Positions 16,921 to 25,814 of a stretch of 64,000 bases of DNA are shown here, piece after piece (positions within the stretch are counted from its first letter, which is position 1; each line of letters opens with the position of its first letter). The stretch lies in contig JAOZFH010000028.1 of assembly GCA_027491415.1 (NCBI GenBank), positions 1 through 64,000 of the forward strand, written 5' to 3'. Both the position numbers and the translations under genes were made by a program. This stretch comes from Thermoproteota archaeon. GTDB taxonomy: Archaea; Korarchaeota; Korarchaeia; Korarchaeales; Korarchaeaceae. The notes under the pieces were generated by a model. That model was not told where the DNA came from, did no database searches, and worked only from the letters and a program-made list of their open reading frames with translations.

Positions 16921-17491
16921 TCAATCTGCGTCTGGCTCCTCCCTCATGGCCTCAATGGCGGAGGCGACGGCCTCGTCTATACCCGGGGCTTCGCTCACGA
17001 GCCTCACGTCTGAGGATCCGAGGCCCTCCTCTATTCCGACGCAGTTCGCGTGGAGGGTCTTGGTGAACAGCCCATTCCTCCCCCCGAGGCCCCTCGACTC
17101 CAGCGACCCCTCGACTATCCTCAAGACCATGCCGGCCGGGTCTTTAGACTTGGCGCCGACGAGGGACTCAACCAGGTCGTCGACCCAAGTCGGACCGGAC
17201 CCCACCAACGCGTGAACGACCCCCTCCAGGCCGGTGAGCTGCGTGGGTCCTCTGTACTCGACGGAGTAATCTTGCCTCCTGCTCAGGCCCAGAAAGACCT
17301 TCCTCTCCCTCCTCACGAGCCGAGTCGACTCATCCGCCAACAACCCCGCCGGCGCGGCGAGGATCGCCGTCGCTCCAGACCCTCTTCGAGACCTTAGCCT
17401 TGGAGCATGGAGCTCTCAAGCCGAAGAGCTTCGCTCCCTTGGAGAACCCCTCGGAGCGCACGTAGACAACCTCGCTGAGATTGATCCTCAA
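16921..17491 (-). pseudogene. Unknown protein, probably frameshifted near 17370
   Basis: The main open frame (16921-17343, TTG start, 140 residues) has no recognised family. An upstream frame from TTG 17491 (INLSEVVYVRSEGFSKGAKL, about 45 codons) also looks coding and sits about 30 nt after a TATA-like box, but terminates near 17337. Joining them near 17365-17372, where one frame reads VWSDGD and the other GATAILAAPAGLLADE, gives a protein of about 190 residues. A single-base indel, natural or from assembly, would explain this. If no indel exists, the shorter gene stands alone. Confidence 0.45.
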
Positions 17492-17520
17492 TAAGGCAAC
17501 TCCGACCCAGGCCCGCCCTC

Positions 17521-17532
17521 TAGATATAAAGC
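17521..17532. promoter_or_regulatory. Shared symmetric TATA region
   Basis: TAGATATAAAGC reads as a TATA box on the plus strand for the primase-like gene (start 17581) and as TTTATATC on the minus strand for the unknown gene starting near 17491. Bidirectional use of one element is possible. Confidence 0.4.
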
Positions 17533-17580
17533 ACAGAACCTTTTTCCAGAGGTCACGGCCGTTAGTTTAGGGCGGCAGGG

Positions 17581-18999
17581 TTGGCGGCCGATCCCCTGAC
17601 CCACTACTCCCGCGAGGATGTCTCGACGGAGATCGCTGATTACGCGCGTTCCAGGTGGGTGGCGGTCGAGGGCGGAGCCAGGGGCGGCAGGAGGACGTTC
17701 TTCAGGTACAGGGGCGATGAGCCCCTCGCCATAGGCTCTCCCGATGACGTCCCGGCCGTCATAAGGAGGTTCGCCTTCGCCAGGCCCAGGGCCGTCTACG
17801 CTACGGCCAACCTCTACTCTCGGCTGGCCTCCCGGTTTGATGTGGACAAGCCCGAAAACGTCTCGGCGACCACGGCAGTCTGGGACATAGACAACGAGCT
17901 CGAGGGCTGGAAGCAGACCCTCGAGGCCGCCAGGCTGATAGTCGAGGAGCTCGAGCGGGCCGGCGTCGTGAAGTCGGTCTACCTCAAGTGGTCCGGCAGG
18001 GGCTGCCACGTCCACCTCCACGAGGGGGCTTTCTCGCCGGAGCTGAGGTCGGAGCACCACCCGCTCGACCTGGCCTACGCGGTGGTGGAGTACGTGATCA
18101 GGAGGATAGAGGACCGCGTGGCCGAGCTGGCCAGCGAGGCGCCTCGGGGTCGACGGGTTCTGGCCGTGGAGAACGACATGGACATGAAGAGGGTCTTCAC
18201 GGTCCCGCTCTCGCTCCACAGGGAGCTCGACGTCGTCGCGGTCTGCTTCAGGCCCGACGAGATCGACGACTTCGACCTTGACTGGCTGAGGCCCGACGGG
18301 TTCAGGCACAACCCAGGCTGGCGGGAGCACGTGGTGGGCGAGGCCGACGCGCGGGCCAGGCGCGCGCGGGGGGTGGTGGGAGGGTACTTCACCGCAAAGG
18401 CCTCTGGCGAGGTCAGGACCAGGGTGGGCGCCCCGCTCGCCAGGACCCCGGCCAGGAGGCCGAGCGCCCCATCGACCGGGACGAGGGCCAGGAAGATCGG
18501 CAGGTTCCAGGTCATGGGGCTCCTCCAGGCGGCCAGGTACTACCTCCTCAGGGGGGACCTGGAGAGGGCCAAGTCCTTCGGCCTGAACAGGGCGATATTC
18601 TACGCCTGGGCGAAGAGGACCGGCGGCAGGGTGCGGAGGTCCAGGCCGACGTCGCCCAGGCAGAGGACCCTGCTGGAGGCGGAGGAGGCCGAGAGACCCA
18701 GGTTCGAGGCCCTGGGGGACGAGGTGGCCTACCTCTCCGAGGACGGCTACTTCGAGATAGGGGACCAGGTCCAGAGGCCGGAGGACTACGACAGGCAGAT
18801 CGCCTCCAAGATAGCCCGGGCGGTCCCCTACGAGGAGGCCTGGAGGGCCGCGCTGAACTACCTGTCCACCTTTCCGCGCGAGGTCCTGCTGAGCCAGAGG
18901 GAGTTCTTCGAGAAGGCCTACAAGCCCGTGAGGGACCGCTTCCACGAGGTCCTGGAGAGGTACTCCTCCAAGCGGCCGGGTGGCCTGGAAGAGGCATGA
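17581..18999 (+). CDS. Archaeo-eukaryotic primase-like protein (PrimPol type)
   Basis: A 472-residue protein with the three motifs of the AEP superfamily: hydrophobic-DxD as VWDIDNE (residues 101-105), the s-x-H motif as SGRGCHVHLH (138-147), and the third motif near residues 197-215 (ENDMDMKRVF, then VPLSLHREL, comparable to PGSLH). PriS and PrimPol enzymes make or extend primers. This copy is not the canonical replicative PriS: it is longer and has a C-terminal helical domain (LERAKSFGLNRAIFYAWAKR) of unknown role. The TTG start follows the promoter; a TatD-like nuclease follows after 54 nt. Repair or translesion priming is a reasonable inference. Confidence 0.7.
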   Translation: MAADPLTHYSREDVSTEIADYARSRWVAVEGGARGGRRTFFRYRGDEPLAIGSPDDVPAVIRRFAFARPRAVYATANLYSRLASRFDVDKPENVSATTAVWDIDNELEGWKQTLEAARLIVEELERAGVVKSVYLKWSGRGCHVHLHEGAFSPELRSEHHPLDLAYAVVEYVIRRIEDRVAELASEAPRGRRVLAVENDMDMKRVFTVPLSLHRELDVVAVCFRPDEIDDFDLDWLRPDGFRHNPGWREHVVGEADARARRARGVVGGYFTAKASGEVRTRVGAPLARTPARRPSAPSTGTRARKIGRFQVMGLLQAARYYLLRGDLERAKSFGLNRAIFYAWAKRTGGRVRRSRPTSPRQRTLLEAEEAERPRFEALGDEVAYLSEDGYFEIGDQVQRPEDYDRQIASKIARAVPYEEAWRAALNYLSTFPREVLLSQREFFEKAYKPVRDRFHEVLERYSSKRPGGLEEA

Positions 19000-19053
19000 C
19001 CGCCGCCGGAGGGGGGAGAAGGCATAAGTACCCCCTCGCCCTCGGTCGAAGCG

Positions 19054-19836
19054 ATGAGCGGGCTGGCGGGGATCAGGATAGTGGATCCCCACTCCCACCA
19101 CCAGTTCAGCAACTACTCCACCCTCGTGATGCTCAGGGAGGCCAGCTACCGGGCTGCGGCCTGCCTGGCCTACATCCCGGTGAGGCCCTCCTCGGCCTCG
19201 ACCCTGAGGGACCTGTTCGAGTGGCTCGTCGAGGAGGAGAGGGACCGCTTCGAGAGGGTGGGCATCAGGCCCGTGATAGGCGTCGGGATCCACCCCAGGA
19301 ACATCCCCCGGACGGGCCGGTCTGACGCCCTGGCCTACGTGGAGGAGTACCTGCCCAGCGCCGACGTGCTGGGCGAGGTTGGGCTGGAGACGGGCTCTAA
19401 CCTCGAGAGGGAGGTCTTCGCGAGGCAGCTGGACGTGGCCGAGAGGCTGGACAGGCCCGTGATAGTCCACACCCCCAGGGTGGGGAAGGCCGAGGCCCTC
19501 CGGCTGGCGCTGAGGATCCTCCGGGAATCCAGGCTCCAGCCGGAGAGGGTCCTCATCGACCACCTGACGCTGGATCTGCTCCGGGAGGTCCCCAGGGAAT
19601 ATTACCTGGGGCTCACAGTTCAGCCGGGCAAGCTGACGGAGAAGCAAGTCGCCGAGGCCCTGAGGTCCGCCCGCGACCGCAGGCTCCTCATGGTGGTGAA
19701 CAGCGACGCGGGCAGGGAGGACTCGGACCCTCTGGCCGTGATGAAGGTGGCGCACCACCTCGCCAGCCTCGGCATCCCGGTGGACGAGGTCGAGGATCTC
19801 GTGGCCGGTAACGCCAAGAGGTTCTTGGGCGCCTGA
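19054..19836 (+). CDS. TatD-like metal-dependent hydrolase
   Basis: A 260-residue amidohydrolase-fold protein. Metal ligands are visible in order: HSH in VDPHSHHQF (near residue 14), Glu in VLGEVGLET, His in VIVHTPR, His in VLIDHL and Asp in VVNSDAGRED. TatD-family enzymes are DNases or related hydrolases. It follows the primase-like gene on the same strand but has its own TATA-like box (GGCATAAGTACC, about 19021). A nuclease role beside a primase is plausible but not proven. Confidence 0.8.
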   Translation: MSGLAGIRIVDPHSHHQFSNYSTLVMLREASYRAAACLAYIPVRPSSASTLRDLFEWLVEEERDRFERVGIRPVIGVGIHPRNIPRTGRSDALAYVEEYLPSADVLGEVGLETGSNLEREVFARQLDVAERLDRPVIVHTPRVGKAEALRLALRILRESRLQPERVLIDHLTLDLLREVPREYYLGLTVQPGKLTEKQVAEALRSARDRRLLMVVNSDAGREDSDPLAVMKVAHHLASLGIPVDEVEDLVAGNAKRFLGA

Positions 19837-19857
19837 CCCTTCAGGCCCGGGCTGAGC

Positions 19858-22191
19858 TCAACCCTCCCGCAGCCCCAGAGCGAGGGGGAATGCAGCCTGG
19901 CCCAGGGCAATTCCCCCGTCGCCGGCCGGAACCCTCGAGTTCAGCCTCACCTCTAGGTCCCGCTCGGCCAGGGCGTCCTCCACCCCCCTGACGAGCAGGG
20001 TGTTCACGGCGGCGCCCCCCGAGACCGCCACGAAGTGGGCGTCCAGTCGCGCCGCGGCCTCCCCCGCAACCTCACCGAGCGCGCGCCCCAGCAGGTACGT
20101 CGCGGTGTAGGCGAGGTCCCCGGCGTCGGCGTCGCCCAAGCGCTCCATCACGGACTCGACCAGGCGCGAGGTGTCCACCACCGCGACGCCGCCCCGGCTA
20201 ACCGGGGCCTCGACGCCCTCGACCAGTTTCCCGCCCCTCGCGCGGGCCTCCAGCTTCATCGCCGGCTCTCCCTCGTAGGTCCTCTCGAAGCAGACCCCGA
20301 GAAGCGCCGATACGGCGTCCAAGATCCGCCCGGCGCTGGATATCCTCGGCGTTCCCGGATCTCTGGCCTGCGACAGGGCCACCCTGGCCTCGACCTCGCC
20401 CCTCGGCAGCCTCTCGGTCAGCCCGTGTCGTGACAGCGTCTCGATCACCTCAGAGTCCGACATGAACGTGGAGAGCACGCCGATCAGCATCCTGACGGGC
20501 CACCTGGTCGCGAGATCGCCGCCGGGCATCGGCTGGGGCGCGAGGTGCCCCACTCTCTCGAAGCCCCTGTACCCGGCGACGAGGACCTCCCCTCCCCAGA
20601 GGGTCCCGTCCAGCCCGTAGCCGAGGCCGTCAACCGCCACGCCGACGACCCTCTCCCCTACTGGCACCCTCTGCTCGGCCATGACGGAGAGGATGTGGGC
20701 GTGGTGGTGCTGGACCGTCGCCAGCTCCACCCCGGCGCGCCGTGCCCACCTCTCCGCGAGCCTCCGGCTCGCGTATCCAGGGTGGGCGTCGGCCACGAGC
20801 GTGGCCTCGGCCGGATCTATGCCGTAGGCGCCGCAGAAGAACCTTAGGGCCCTGTCGAGGTAGTCCAGGTTCTCGAGCTCGTCGGTGTCCCCTATGAACT
20901 GGGTGAGCACGACCTTGTCCCGGAAGGCCACGGCCCCGGCACTCTGAAGCTCCGCGCCGAACGCCACGACGGGTCTCTCCAGCTCGGCGGGGAGCCTTAT
21001 CCAGGCGGGGGCGTATCCCCTGCCGCGCCTGAGCATGGTCACCCTGCCGGCGGTGAACCTGACGACGCTGTCGTCCACCCTGTTCACGATCCGCCTGTTG
21101 TGGTGGAGGAAGTAGTCCACGAACCCGGACAGCCTTCGCCTGGCGCACTCCTCGTCGGTGCACATGGGCTTGCCGTGCTCGTTGCCGCTGGTCATGATGA
21201 GGATCCTGTCCCTGGTCTTCCTCAGCAGCATGTGGTGCAGGGGCGTGTAGGGCAGCATGACCCCGACCGTGTCCAGCCCGGGCGCGACTAGGTCCGATAT
21301 GGGCGAGCCGGGCCTCCTCGGCAGCAGGACGATTGGCCTCTCCGGACTGGTCAGGAGGGCCTCCGCCTGAGGGTCGACCTCCACGTGCTCCCTCGCCGCG
21401 TCTAGGTCGAGGGCCATGAGAGCGAAGGGCTTCTGGGGCCTCCTCTTTCTCTCCCTCAGTCGGGCCACGACCCCGTCGTCCGTGGCCAGGCAGGCGATGT
21501 GGTACCCGCCGACCCCCTTTATCGCCACCACCGCGCCCTCATCGACCAGCCTGGCCGCCTCTGAGATCGGGTCCTCCACCTCAAGCCTCTGACCGCTGGA
21601 GTCCTCCATCCAGAGCCTAGGCCCGCACCTGGGGCAGGATATGCCCTGGGCGTGGAACCTCCTCACGTTATCGGGATCCTCGTACTCCCTCCGGCAGTCG
21701 TCGCATAGCGGGAAGTCCCTCATGGATGTGTTTGGCCTGTCGTAGGGGACGGCCTCGATCATGGAGAACCTGGGGCCGCACCAGGCGCAGCTGTTGAAGG
21801 GGTATCGGTAGTGCCTGTCCCGCGGGTCGTAGACCTCTCTCAGGCAGTCCTCGCACACCGCCAGGTCCGGGGAGATCATAGAGTACAGCTTGGCCCCCCT
21901 CCTACTCGGGAGAATCTTGAACTCCCTCAGGCCCGTTGGCTGATCCTCGACCATGGCGAGCTCCTCTATCCTGGCTGGAGGAGGCTTCTCCAGCAGCAGG
22001 AATCTCAGGAACTCTGCTATCTGCCCCTCGTCTCCCTCGACCCTTATCTCCACCTCGCTGCCGCCCATGTTCCTGACGTATCCGGCCACTCCCGCCTTCC
22101 TCGCCGCTCTGTGAACGAACGGCCTGAATCCAACTCCCTGAACTATGCCTGAGATCCTCAGGACAGCGGCCTTGCGGGGTCTTGGGCGCAC
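19858..22191 (-). CDS. hypF: Hydrogenase maturation carbamoyltransferase HypF
   Basis: HypF makes the thiocarbamate on HypE that becomes the cyanide ligands of the [NiFe] site. All domains are present in 777 residues: acylphosphatase (VQGVGFRPFVHRAA), two zinc-finger pairs (CEDC/CAWC and CDDC/CPRC, about residues 112-195), a YrdC-like domain, and a Kae1-like domain with HHHAHILSVMAEQ and SGGAAVNTLL. The length is normal. The GTG at 22191 is the start; the 5' region abuts the wrecked cbiM gene and the paired GTAACAC elements. Confidence 0.95.
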   Translation of the reverse strand: MRPRPRKAAVLRISGIVQGVGFRPFVHRAARKAGVAGYVRNMGGSEVEIRVEGDEGQIAEFLRFLLLEKPPPARIEELAMVEDQPTGLREFKILPSRRGAKLYSMISPDLAVCEDCLREVYDPRDRHYRYPFNSCAWCGPRFSMIEAVPYDRPNTSMRDFPLCDDCRREYEDPDNVRRFHAQGISCPRCGPRLWMEDSSGQRLEVEDPISEAARLVDEGAVVAIKGVGGYHIACLATDDGVVARLRERKRRPQKPFALMALDLDAAREHVEVDPQAEALLTSPERPIVLLPRRPGSPISDLVAPGLDTVGVMLPYTPLHHMLLRKTRDRILIMTSGNEHGKPMCTDEECARRRLSGFVDYFLHHNRRIVNRVDDSVVRFTAGRVTMLRRGRGYAPAWIRLPAELERPVVAFGAELQSAGAVAFRDKVVLTQFIGDTDELENLDYLDRALRFFCGAYGIDPAEATLVADAHPGYASRRLAERWARRAGVELATVQHHHAHILSVMAEQRVPVGERVVGVAVDGLGYGLDGTLWGGEVLVAGYRGFERVGHLAPQPMPGGDLATRWPVRMLIGVLSTFMSDSEVIETLSRHGLTERLPRGEVEARVALSQARDPGTPRISSAGRILDAVSALLGVCFERTYEGEPAMKLEARARGGKLVEGVEAPVSRGGVAVVDTSRLVESVMERLGDADAGDLAYTATYLLGRALGEVAGEAAARLDAHFVAVSGGAAVNTLLVRGVEDALAERDLEVRLNSRVPAGDGGIALGQAAFPLALGLREG

Positions 22192-22236
22192 CGCCTCATC
22201 CTCGGTCGGGGGGTAAAAAATGGCGCCCCACCGTGG

Positions 22237-22265
22237 GTAACACCGTTAAGTGGAATCAGTAACAC
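22237..22265. promoter_or_regulatory. Paired GTAACAC elements between hypF and the cbiM remnant
   Basis: GTAACAC occurs at 22237-22243 and again at 22259-22265, in direct orientation with 15 bases between. The same heptamer occurs at the hydrogenase promoter (29789-29795). GTGTTAC/GTAACAC half-sites are known for NikR of some bacteria such as Geobacter. Use as a nickel-responsive operator here is inferred from the words and the neighbouring genes. Confidence 0.45.
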
Positions 22266-22296
22266 CCATTGGCAATAGACTGCCCCGGGCGGGGAG

Positions 22297-22850
22297 ATGC
22301 CCATACCCAACGGCTTCCCGGATCCCATAACCTCTCTCGCCTTTTTACGCCATATCCCTGGCCGTGATAGCGTTTAGCTACAGGAGGTGCTTCTCTGACG
22401 GGGGTGTGTCATCCTTGTCGGTGATGGCCGCCGCCATCTTCGCGGCCCAGATGCTGAACTGGCCGATCCCAGGGGCACCAGCGCGCACCTCGTGGGAGGA
22501 GCCCTCGCGGCCATCATCCTCTGCCCGTTCGGCGGATGCCTCGCCACGTTCCTGAACCTCGTCGTTCGGTGCCTCCTCGTGGGCGACGGCTGCATAAACG
22601 CCCCTGGGGGCCCTCGACATGGCGGTCGTCAATGCCTTCGCGGGGTACTGGATCTACAGGGCGGCCCTGAAGCTCTTGGGGGAGGGGGATTGGCGGCCTT
22701 CTTCGGGGGTGGATTGGCATATACCTTGGCCGCGCGGAGGATGTCCCTCTTGGTCACGGTCCCCATCATGGCCGCCTGGCAATTCGCCCTGGGTTGGTGG
22801 AGGTCGCAGCCACGGGCGCCGATATTCTCGTACCTCGCGAGGAGGCCTCC
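22297..22850 (+). pseudogene. CbiM-type nickel/cobalt ECF transporter component, decayed
   Basis: Fragments of a CbiM/NikM S-component run through several frames. They include MPIPNGFPDP (normally MHIPDGF), then AISLAVIAFSYRR, AAAIFAAQMLNWPIPG, VGGALAAIILCPFGG, FLNLVV, LLVGDGCINAPG, ALDMAVVNAFAGYWIYRA and ATGA-ILSYLARR. At least four frameshifts separate them. The conserved N-terminal His of the metal site is Pro-adjacent Ile here (MPIP), so the metal site is also changed. The gene sits between hypF and hypD, exactly where a nickel importer for the hydrogenase would be expected. Confidence 0.8.
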
Positions 22851-22854
22851 GCAC

Positions 22855-23056
22855 CGCCTGAGCAGCGGCCAGACGCCCAGGGTCGCCCTCGCCCGACTAC
22901 TGGCGCACTATCCTAAGATAATCCTCTTGGACGGACCCACGGGCTCGCTGGATCTAGAGGGATCCTCCTAGACGCTAGGCGGAGGAAGATCGTGTTCGTG
23001 GCCACGCAGAGTTCAGACTTGGCGGCCGAGTTCGCCGACGGGGTCTATCTGTAGGT
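22855..23056 (+). pseudogene. CbiO-type ATPase C-terminal fragment
   Basis: The sequence following cbiM encodes the C-terminal part of an ECF ATPase: LSSGQTPRVALARLLAHYP, IILLDGPTGSLDLEG (Walker B, with Gly for the usual Glu), then in another frame RRKIVFVATQSSDLAAEFAD and VYL before a stop. The Walker A half and the whole CbiQ membrane subunit are missing. A deletion therefore joined the end of cbiM to the end of cbiO, followed by point decay. Confidence 0.75.
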
Positions 23057-23224
23057 GGAGGGACGCATTCGTTCCTCGGGTCAGCCTTAAGAGGTCTCCT
23101 CGATGGCGGTGCGCTAGAATCTGTTGGAGTGGTTCCCCACGGCCGTTGGAGTGGTCAGGGTCCTGTTCCCCCCGCCGACGCTGGGCGGTGGACTAGGCCC
23201 GCAAACCTGGATCGCCGGGATCAG

Positions 23225-24397
23225 TCAGATGACCCCGAGTTCCCTCCCAACTTCTTCCGCAAGCCCCCCTCCGCCGAACTTCGCCCATATGGCGCAGGTC
23301 CCCTCAGAGGACACCATGCACGGGCCGTAGGGGCTCTCCGGGGTGCACGCCCTGAGGAACATGGGGCAGTCTGTGGGCCTCGCCATGCCGAGGGTGACCT
23401 CGGCGCACCTGCAGCCCGGGGGGAGGTCCCTCTCCCACGCCTCCGGCGTGAGTTCCGGTATCCCGTAGGCCTCGAGCGCGTCGTACCTCCGAAACTCGCC
23501 CTTGAACGCCAATCCACTGGCTGGGACGAATCCTATCCCCCTCCAGCCGGCGTCCACCACGTCACACGTCTCCCCCATGAGCCTCTGCGCCTCTAAGTTC
23601 CCATCCCAGCTCACCACCCTCGAGTACTCGTTGACCAGCCTGGCCTTACCTTCCCTGACCTGCCTCAGGATCTCGAGGATCGCCAGAAGGACGTCTATGG
23701 GCTCAAAGCCCGCGACCACGGTCGGAATCCCGTACTCCTCCGGTATGAACGCCCAGGCCTTCGCCCCCGTGATGGCAGACACGTGCCCAGGGGCTATTAT
23801 GCCCCTTATCGGGGCTTCGGGGTGTGTCTCGAGCACGTACCTCGTTATCGGAGGAGTCAGGCGGTGTACGTTGATGAACCTCAGGTTGTCCGGCGCGTCT
23901 CCGGCCCTTATCGGCGCCAGGGTCGCCGGCGCGGTGGTCTCGAATCCCACCGCCAGGAACACCGACTCCTCGCCGTCCTCGCGTGCCATTCTGACCGCGT
24001 CAAGTACGCTGTAGACGACCTCCACCCTGCCGCCCCGCGACCTGGCCTCCTCCAGGCTCTTAGGGAGGTCCGTCTCCGGAGGACCCTGGAGCCTGTAGGA
24101 GTCCCCGTACGTGAAGATCCTTATTCCGTCCATCGCCAGCCTGACGGCAGCCTCGACGTAGTACCCGGGGGTCACGCAAACTGGGCACCCGGGCCCAGCG
24201 ACGAGTTCTACGTTGTCCGGCATCAGAGACCTTAGGCCGTAGTGCGTTATCGTCCACTCGTGCGTTCCACAGAAGTCCATTATCTTGACTGGACCTTGCA
24301 GGCCGGCTGCTGCCTTCCTTATGGCCGAGGAAGCCTTCAGCGCCAGGTCCCTATCCCTGAATTCCCTCAGGGGGGCTCTAGAGGAGTCTTGCCCCAT
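23225..24397 (-). CDS. hypD: Hydrogenase maturation protein HypD
   Basis: A 390-residue iron-sulfur protein that, with HypC, assembles the Fe(CN)2CO group. Conserved motifs are intact: IMDFCGTHEWTI near residue 38, GPGCPVCVTP near 68, and the C-terminal cluster cysteines in GCRCAEV, FLRACTPES, GPCMVS and GTCAIW. The ATG at 24397 gives the standard length. It lies 76 nt downstream of the Isp2 gene and may be read from the hydrogenase promoter. Confidence 0.95.
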   Translation of the reverse strand: MGQDSSRAPLREFRDRDLALKASSAIRKAAAGLQGPVKIMDFCGTHEWTITHYGLRSLMPDNVELVAGPGCPVCVTPGYYVEAAVRLAMDGIRIFTYGDSYRLQGPPETDLPKSLEEARSRGGRVEVVYSVLDAVRMAREDGEESVFLAVGFETTAPATLAPIRAGDAPDNLRFINVHRLTPPITRYVLETHPEAPIRGIIAPGHVSAITGAKAWAFIPEEYGIPTVVAGFEPIDVLLAILEILRQVREGKARLVNEYSRVVSWDGNLEAQRLMGETCDVVDAGWRGIGFVPASGLAFKGEFRRYDALEAYGIPELTPEAWERDLPPGCRCAEVTLGMARPTDCPMFLRACTPESPYGPCMVSSEGTCAIWAKFGGGGLAEEVGRELGVI

Positions 24398-24473
24398 CCG
24401 CTGTCACCCTGTACCGGTTGGGAAGAAGGCCCTCGCGATCAGACAAAAAAGGAAGGGGGCCGGGCCGGCGAAC

Positions 24474-25814
24474 TCACGCCGGCTCGATTCTCTCGACCAA
24501 ATAGGTGGCGAGGTGGAGCACCTCGACTTCTGGACCGTAGAGGGATGCCCCCCTCTGGATGGTCTCCACGCACACAGGGCACGCCGTGACCACGATCTCT
24601 GCCTCGCTCTGTTTGACGTCGCGCATCTTCCTCTCTATCGACTTGAGGTAGGCCTCTTCGGCCTTCGCGATGAAGTTACTCTCCCGCTCCGAGAGCTCGA
24701 ACTTCATGCCGGTCAGCTGACCCATGGCCTCGTGCAGCTCCCTGGTCATGCACCCCATGCCGCTCCCTCCCCCGCAGCAGTAGGACTCTGCTCCGTGGTG
24801 TGGGAGTTCCCTGAACTCCGTCGTGGCTTCTCTCAGGAGGATCCTGGGCTCTGGTATGACCCCACTGGCGCGGGCCAGCTTGCAGGGATCATGCCATGTG
24901 ACCTTGTCGCTGCCCGACTTGAACTTCACCTTCCCCTGCCTCAGCAGCTCGACTAGAAACTCCGCGAGGTGCAGGACCCTGTACTCTGGGACCCTGCCGA
25001 CCACGCCCGGCAGCTCGAACCTGAGGTCAGTGTACGGGAAGCCTCCGTCGGATAGGAGCACGGTCTTAGCCCCAAATTCCTTGAGGTAAGAGTCGATTGC
25101 CGATAGGACGGTCTTCTTCTGTTCCAAGTTACCTGTCACCGACCCCACGGCCGGTCTTATGGCCAGGGGCTTTGACGGCATCGTCCAGTCGACTCCAATC
25201 TTGCTCAGGATCCGGATCGTGTTTACCACGGAGTCCGGGACGAACATGGCCTCCGCGAGCCACGGCATGTAGAGTACTTGGGCGCCCTTCTTGTCGAGCG
25301 GCAGGTCGCCGCCCACAGCCTCGCTGGCCTTGTCAAGGATCTGCTGCCAGACCCTCGCCAGGCCCTCGTTCTCCATGAACCGGCCGGACGCCTCGAACTG
25401 CTCGAAGGCCTTGAGGATCGTCGGGGTCATCCCGATGGAGTCGACGAAGGTCCTGAGGACCGAGATCATGCTCCCGCTATTGATGCCGAAGGGGCACACC
25501 GTGTAGCAGTGCCAGCAGTTGGTGCACCTGTAAGCGACCTCTCTGATCCACTCAAGCTCTTCCTCCGTCTTGGGTATCTTTGCGTGGACCAGCGGACCTA
25601 GGAGGCGCCCGCTCACGGTCATGACCTTCCTATACATGAATCTCAGCTCTTCTGCCTTGTTGACCGGGCTGTACAGCTTGCTGATCGGCGTGTATGGACA
25701 GACGGACTCGCAGGCTGCGCAGGCCACGCAGTTCTCTAGGAAGTGCAGCTGGACTGGATCGACCCTCTTCAGGGCCTTCTTCACTGCAGGTACCACTGCC
25801 TCCATCTCAGACAC
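24474..25814 (-). CDS. Isp2: HdrD/DsrK-like iron-sulfur subunit of the hydrogenase
   Basis: A 446-residue protein with two [4Fe-4S] ferredoxin motifs (CVACAACESVCP near residue 29, CTNCWHCYTVCP near 91) and a C-terminal cysteine-rich CCG domain (WHDPCKLARASG, SYCCGGGSGMGC, ACPVCVETIQ). The fold is that of HdrD and DsrK. In Isp-type [NiFe] hydrogenases this subunit pairs with a NarI-like cytochrome b. It should be membrane-associated and carry electrons between the cytochrome and a cytoplasmic or quinone partner. GTG start at 25814 overlaps the Isp1 stop by 8 nt. Confidence 0.85.
   Translation of the reverse strand: MSEMEAVVPAVKKALKRVDPVQLHFLENCVACAACESVCPYTPISKLYSPVNKAEELRFMYRKVMTVSGRLLGPLVHAKIPKTEEELEWIREVAYRCTNCWHCYTVCPFGINSGSMISVLRTFVDSIGMTPTILKAFEQFEASGRFMENEGLARVWQQILDKASEAVGGDLPLDKKGAQVLYMPWLAEAMFVPDSVVNTIRILSKIGVDWTMPSKPLAIRPAVGSVTGNLEQKKTVLSAIDSYLKEFGAKTVLLSDGGFPYTDLRFELPGVVGRVPEYRVLHLAEFLVELLRQGKVKFKSGSDKVTWHDPCKLARASGVIPEPRILLREATTEFRELPHHGAESYCCGGGSGMGCMTRELHEAMGQLTGMKFELSERESNFIAKAEEAYLKSIERKMRDVKQSEAEIVVTACPVCVETIQRGASLYGPEVEVLHLATYLVERIEPA

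Noticed and set aside
17488-19758. A 756-codon minus-strand open frame opposite the primase-like and TatD-like genes
   Set aside because: No domain likeness, low-complexity composition, and both plus-strand genes have clear motifs.
22492-22971. A continuous 159-residue plus-strand protein
   Set aside because: The frame mixes true CbiM codons with shifted segments and ends inside a CbiO fragment, so it is a remnant and not a functional gene.
24474-25814. Heterodisulfide reductase HdrD of methanogenesis
   Set aside because: It is embedded in the hydrogenase operon beside a NarI-like subunit and no methanogenesis genes are present in the window.
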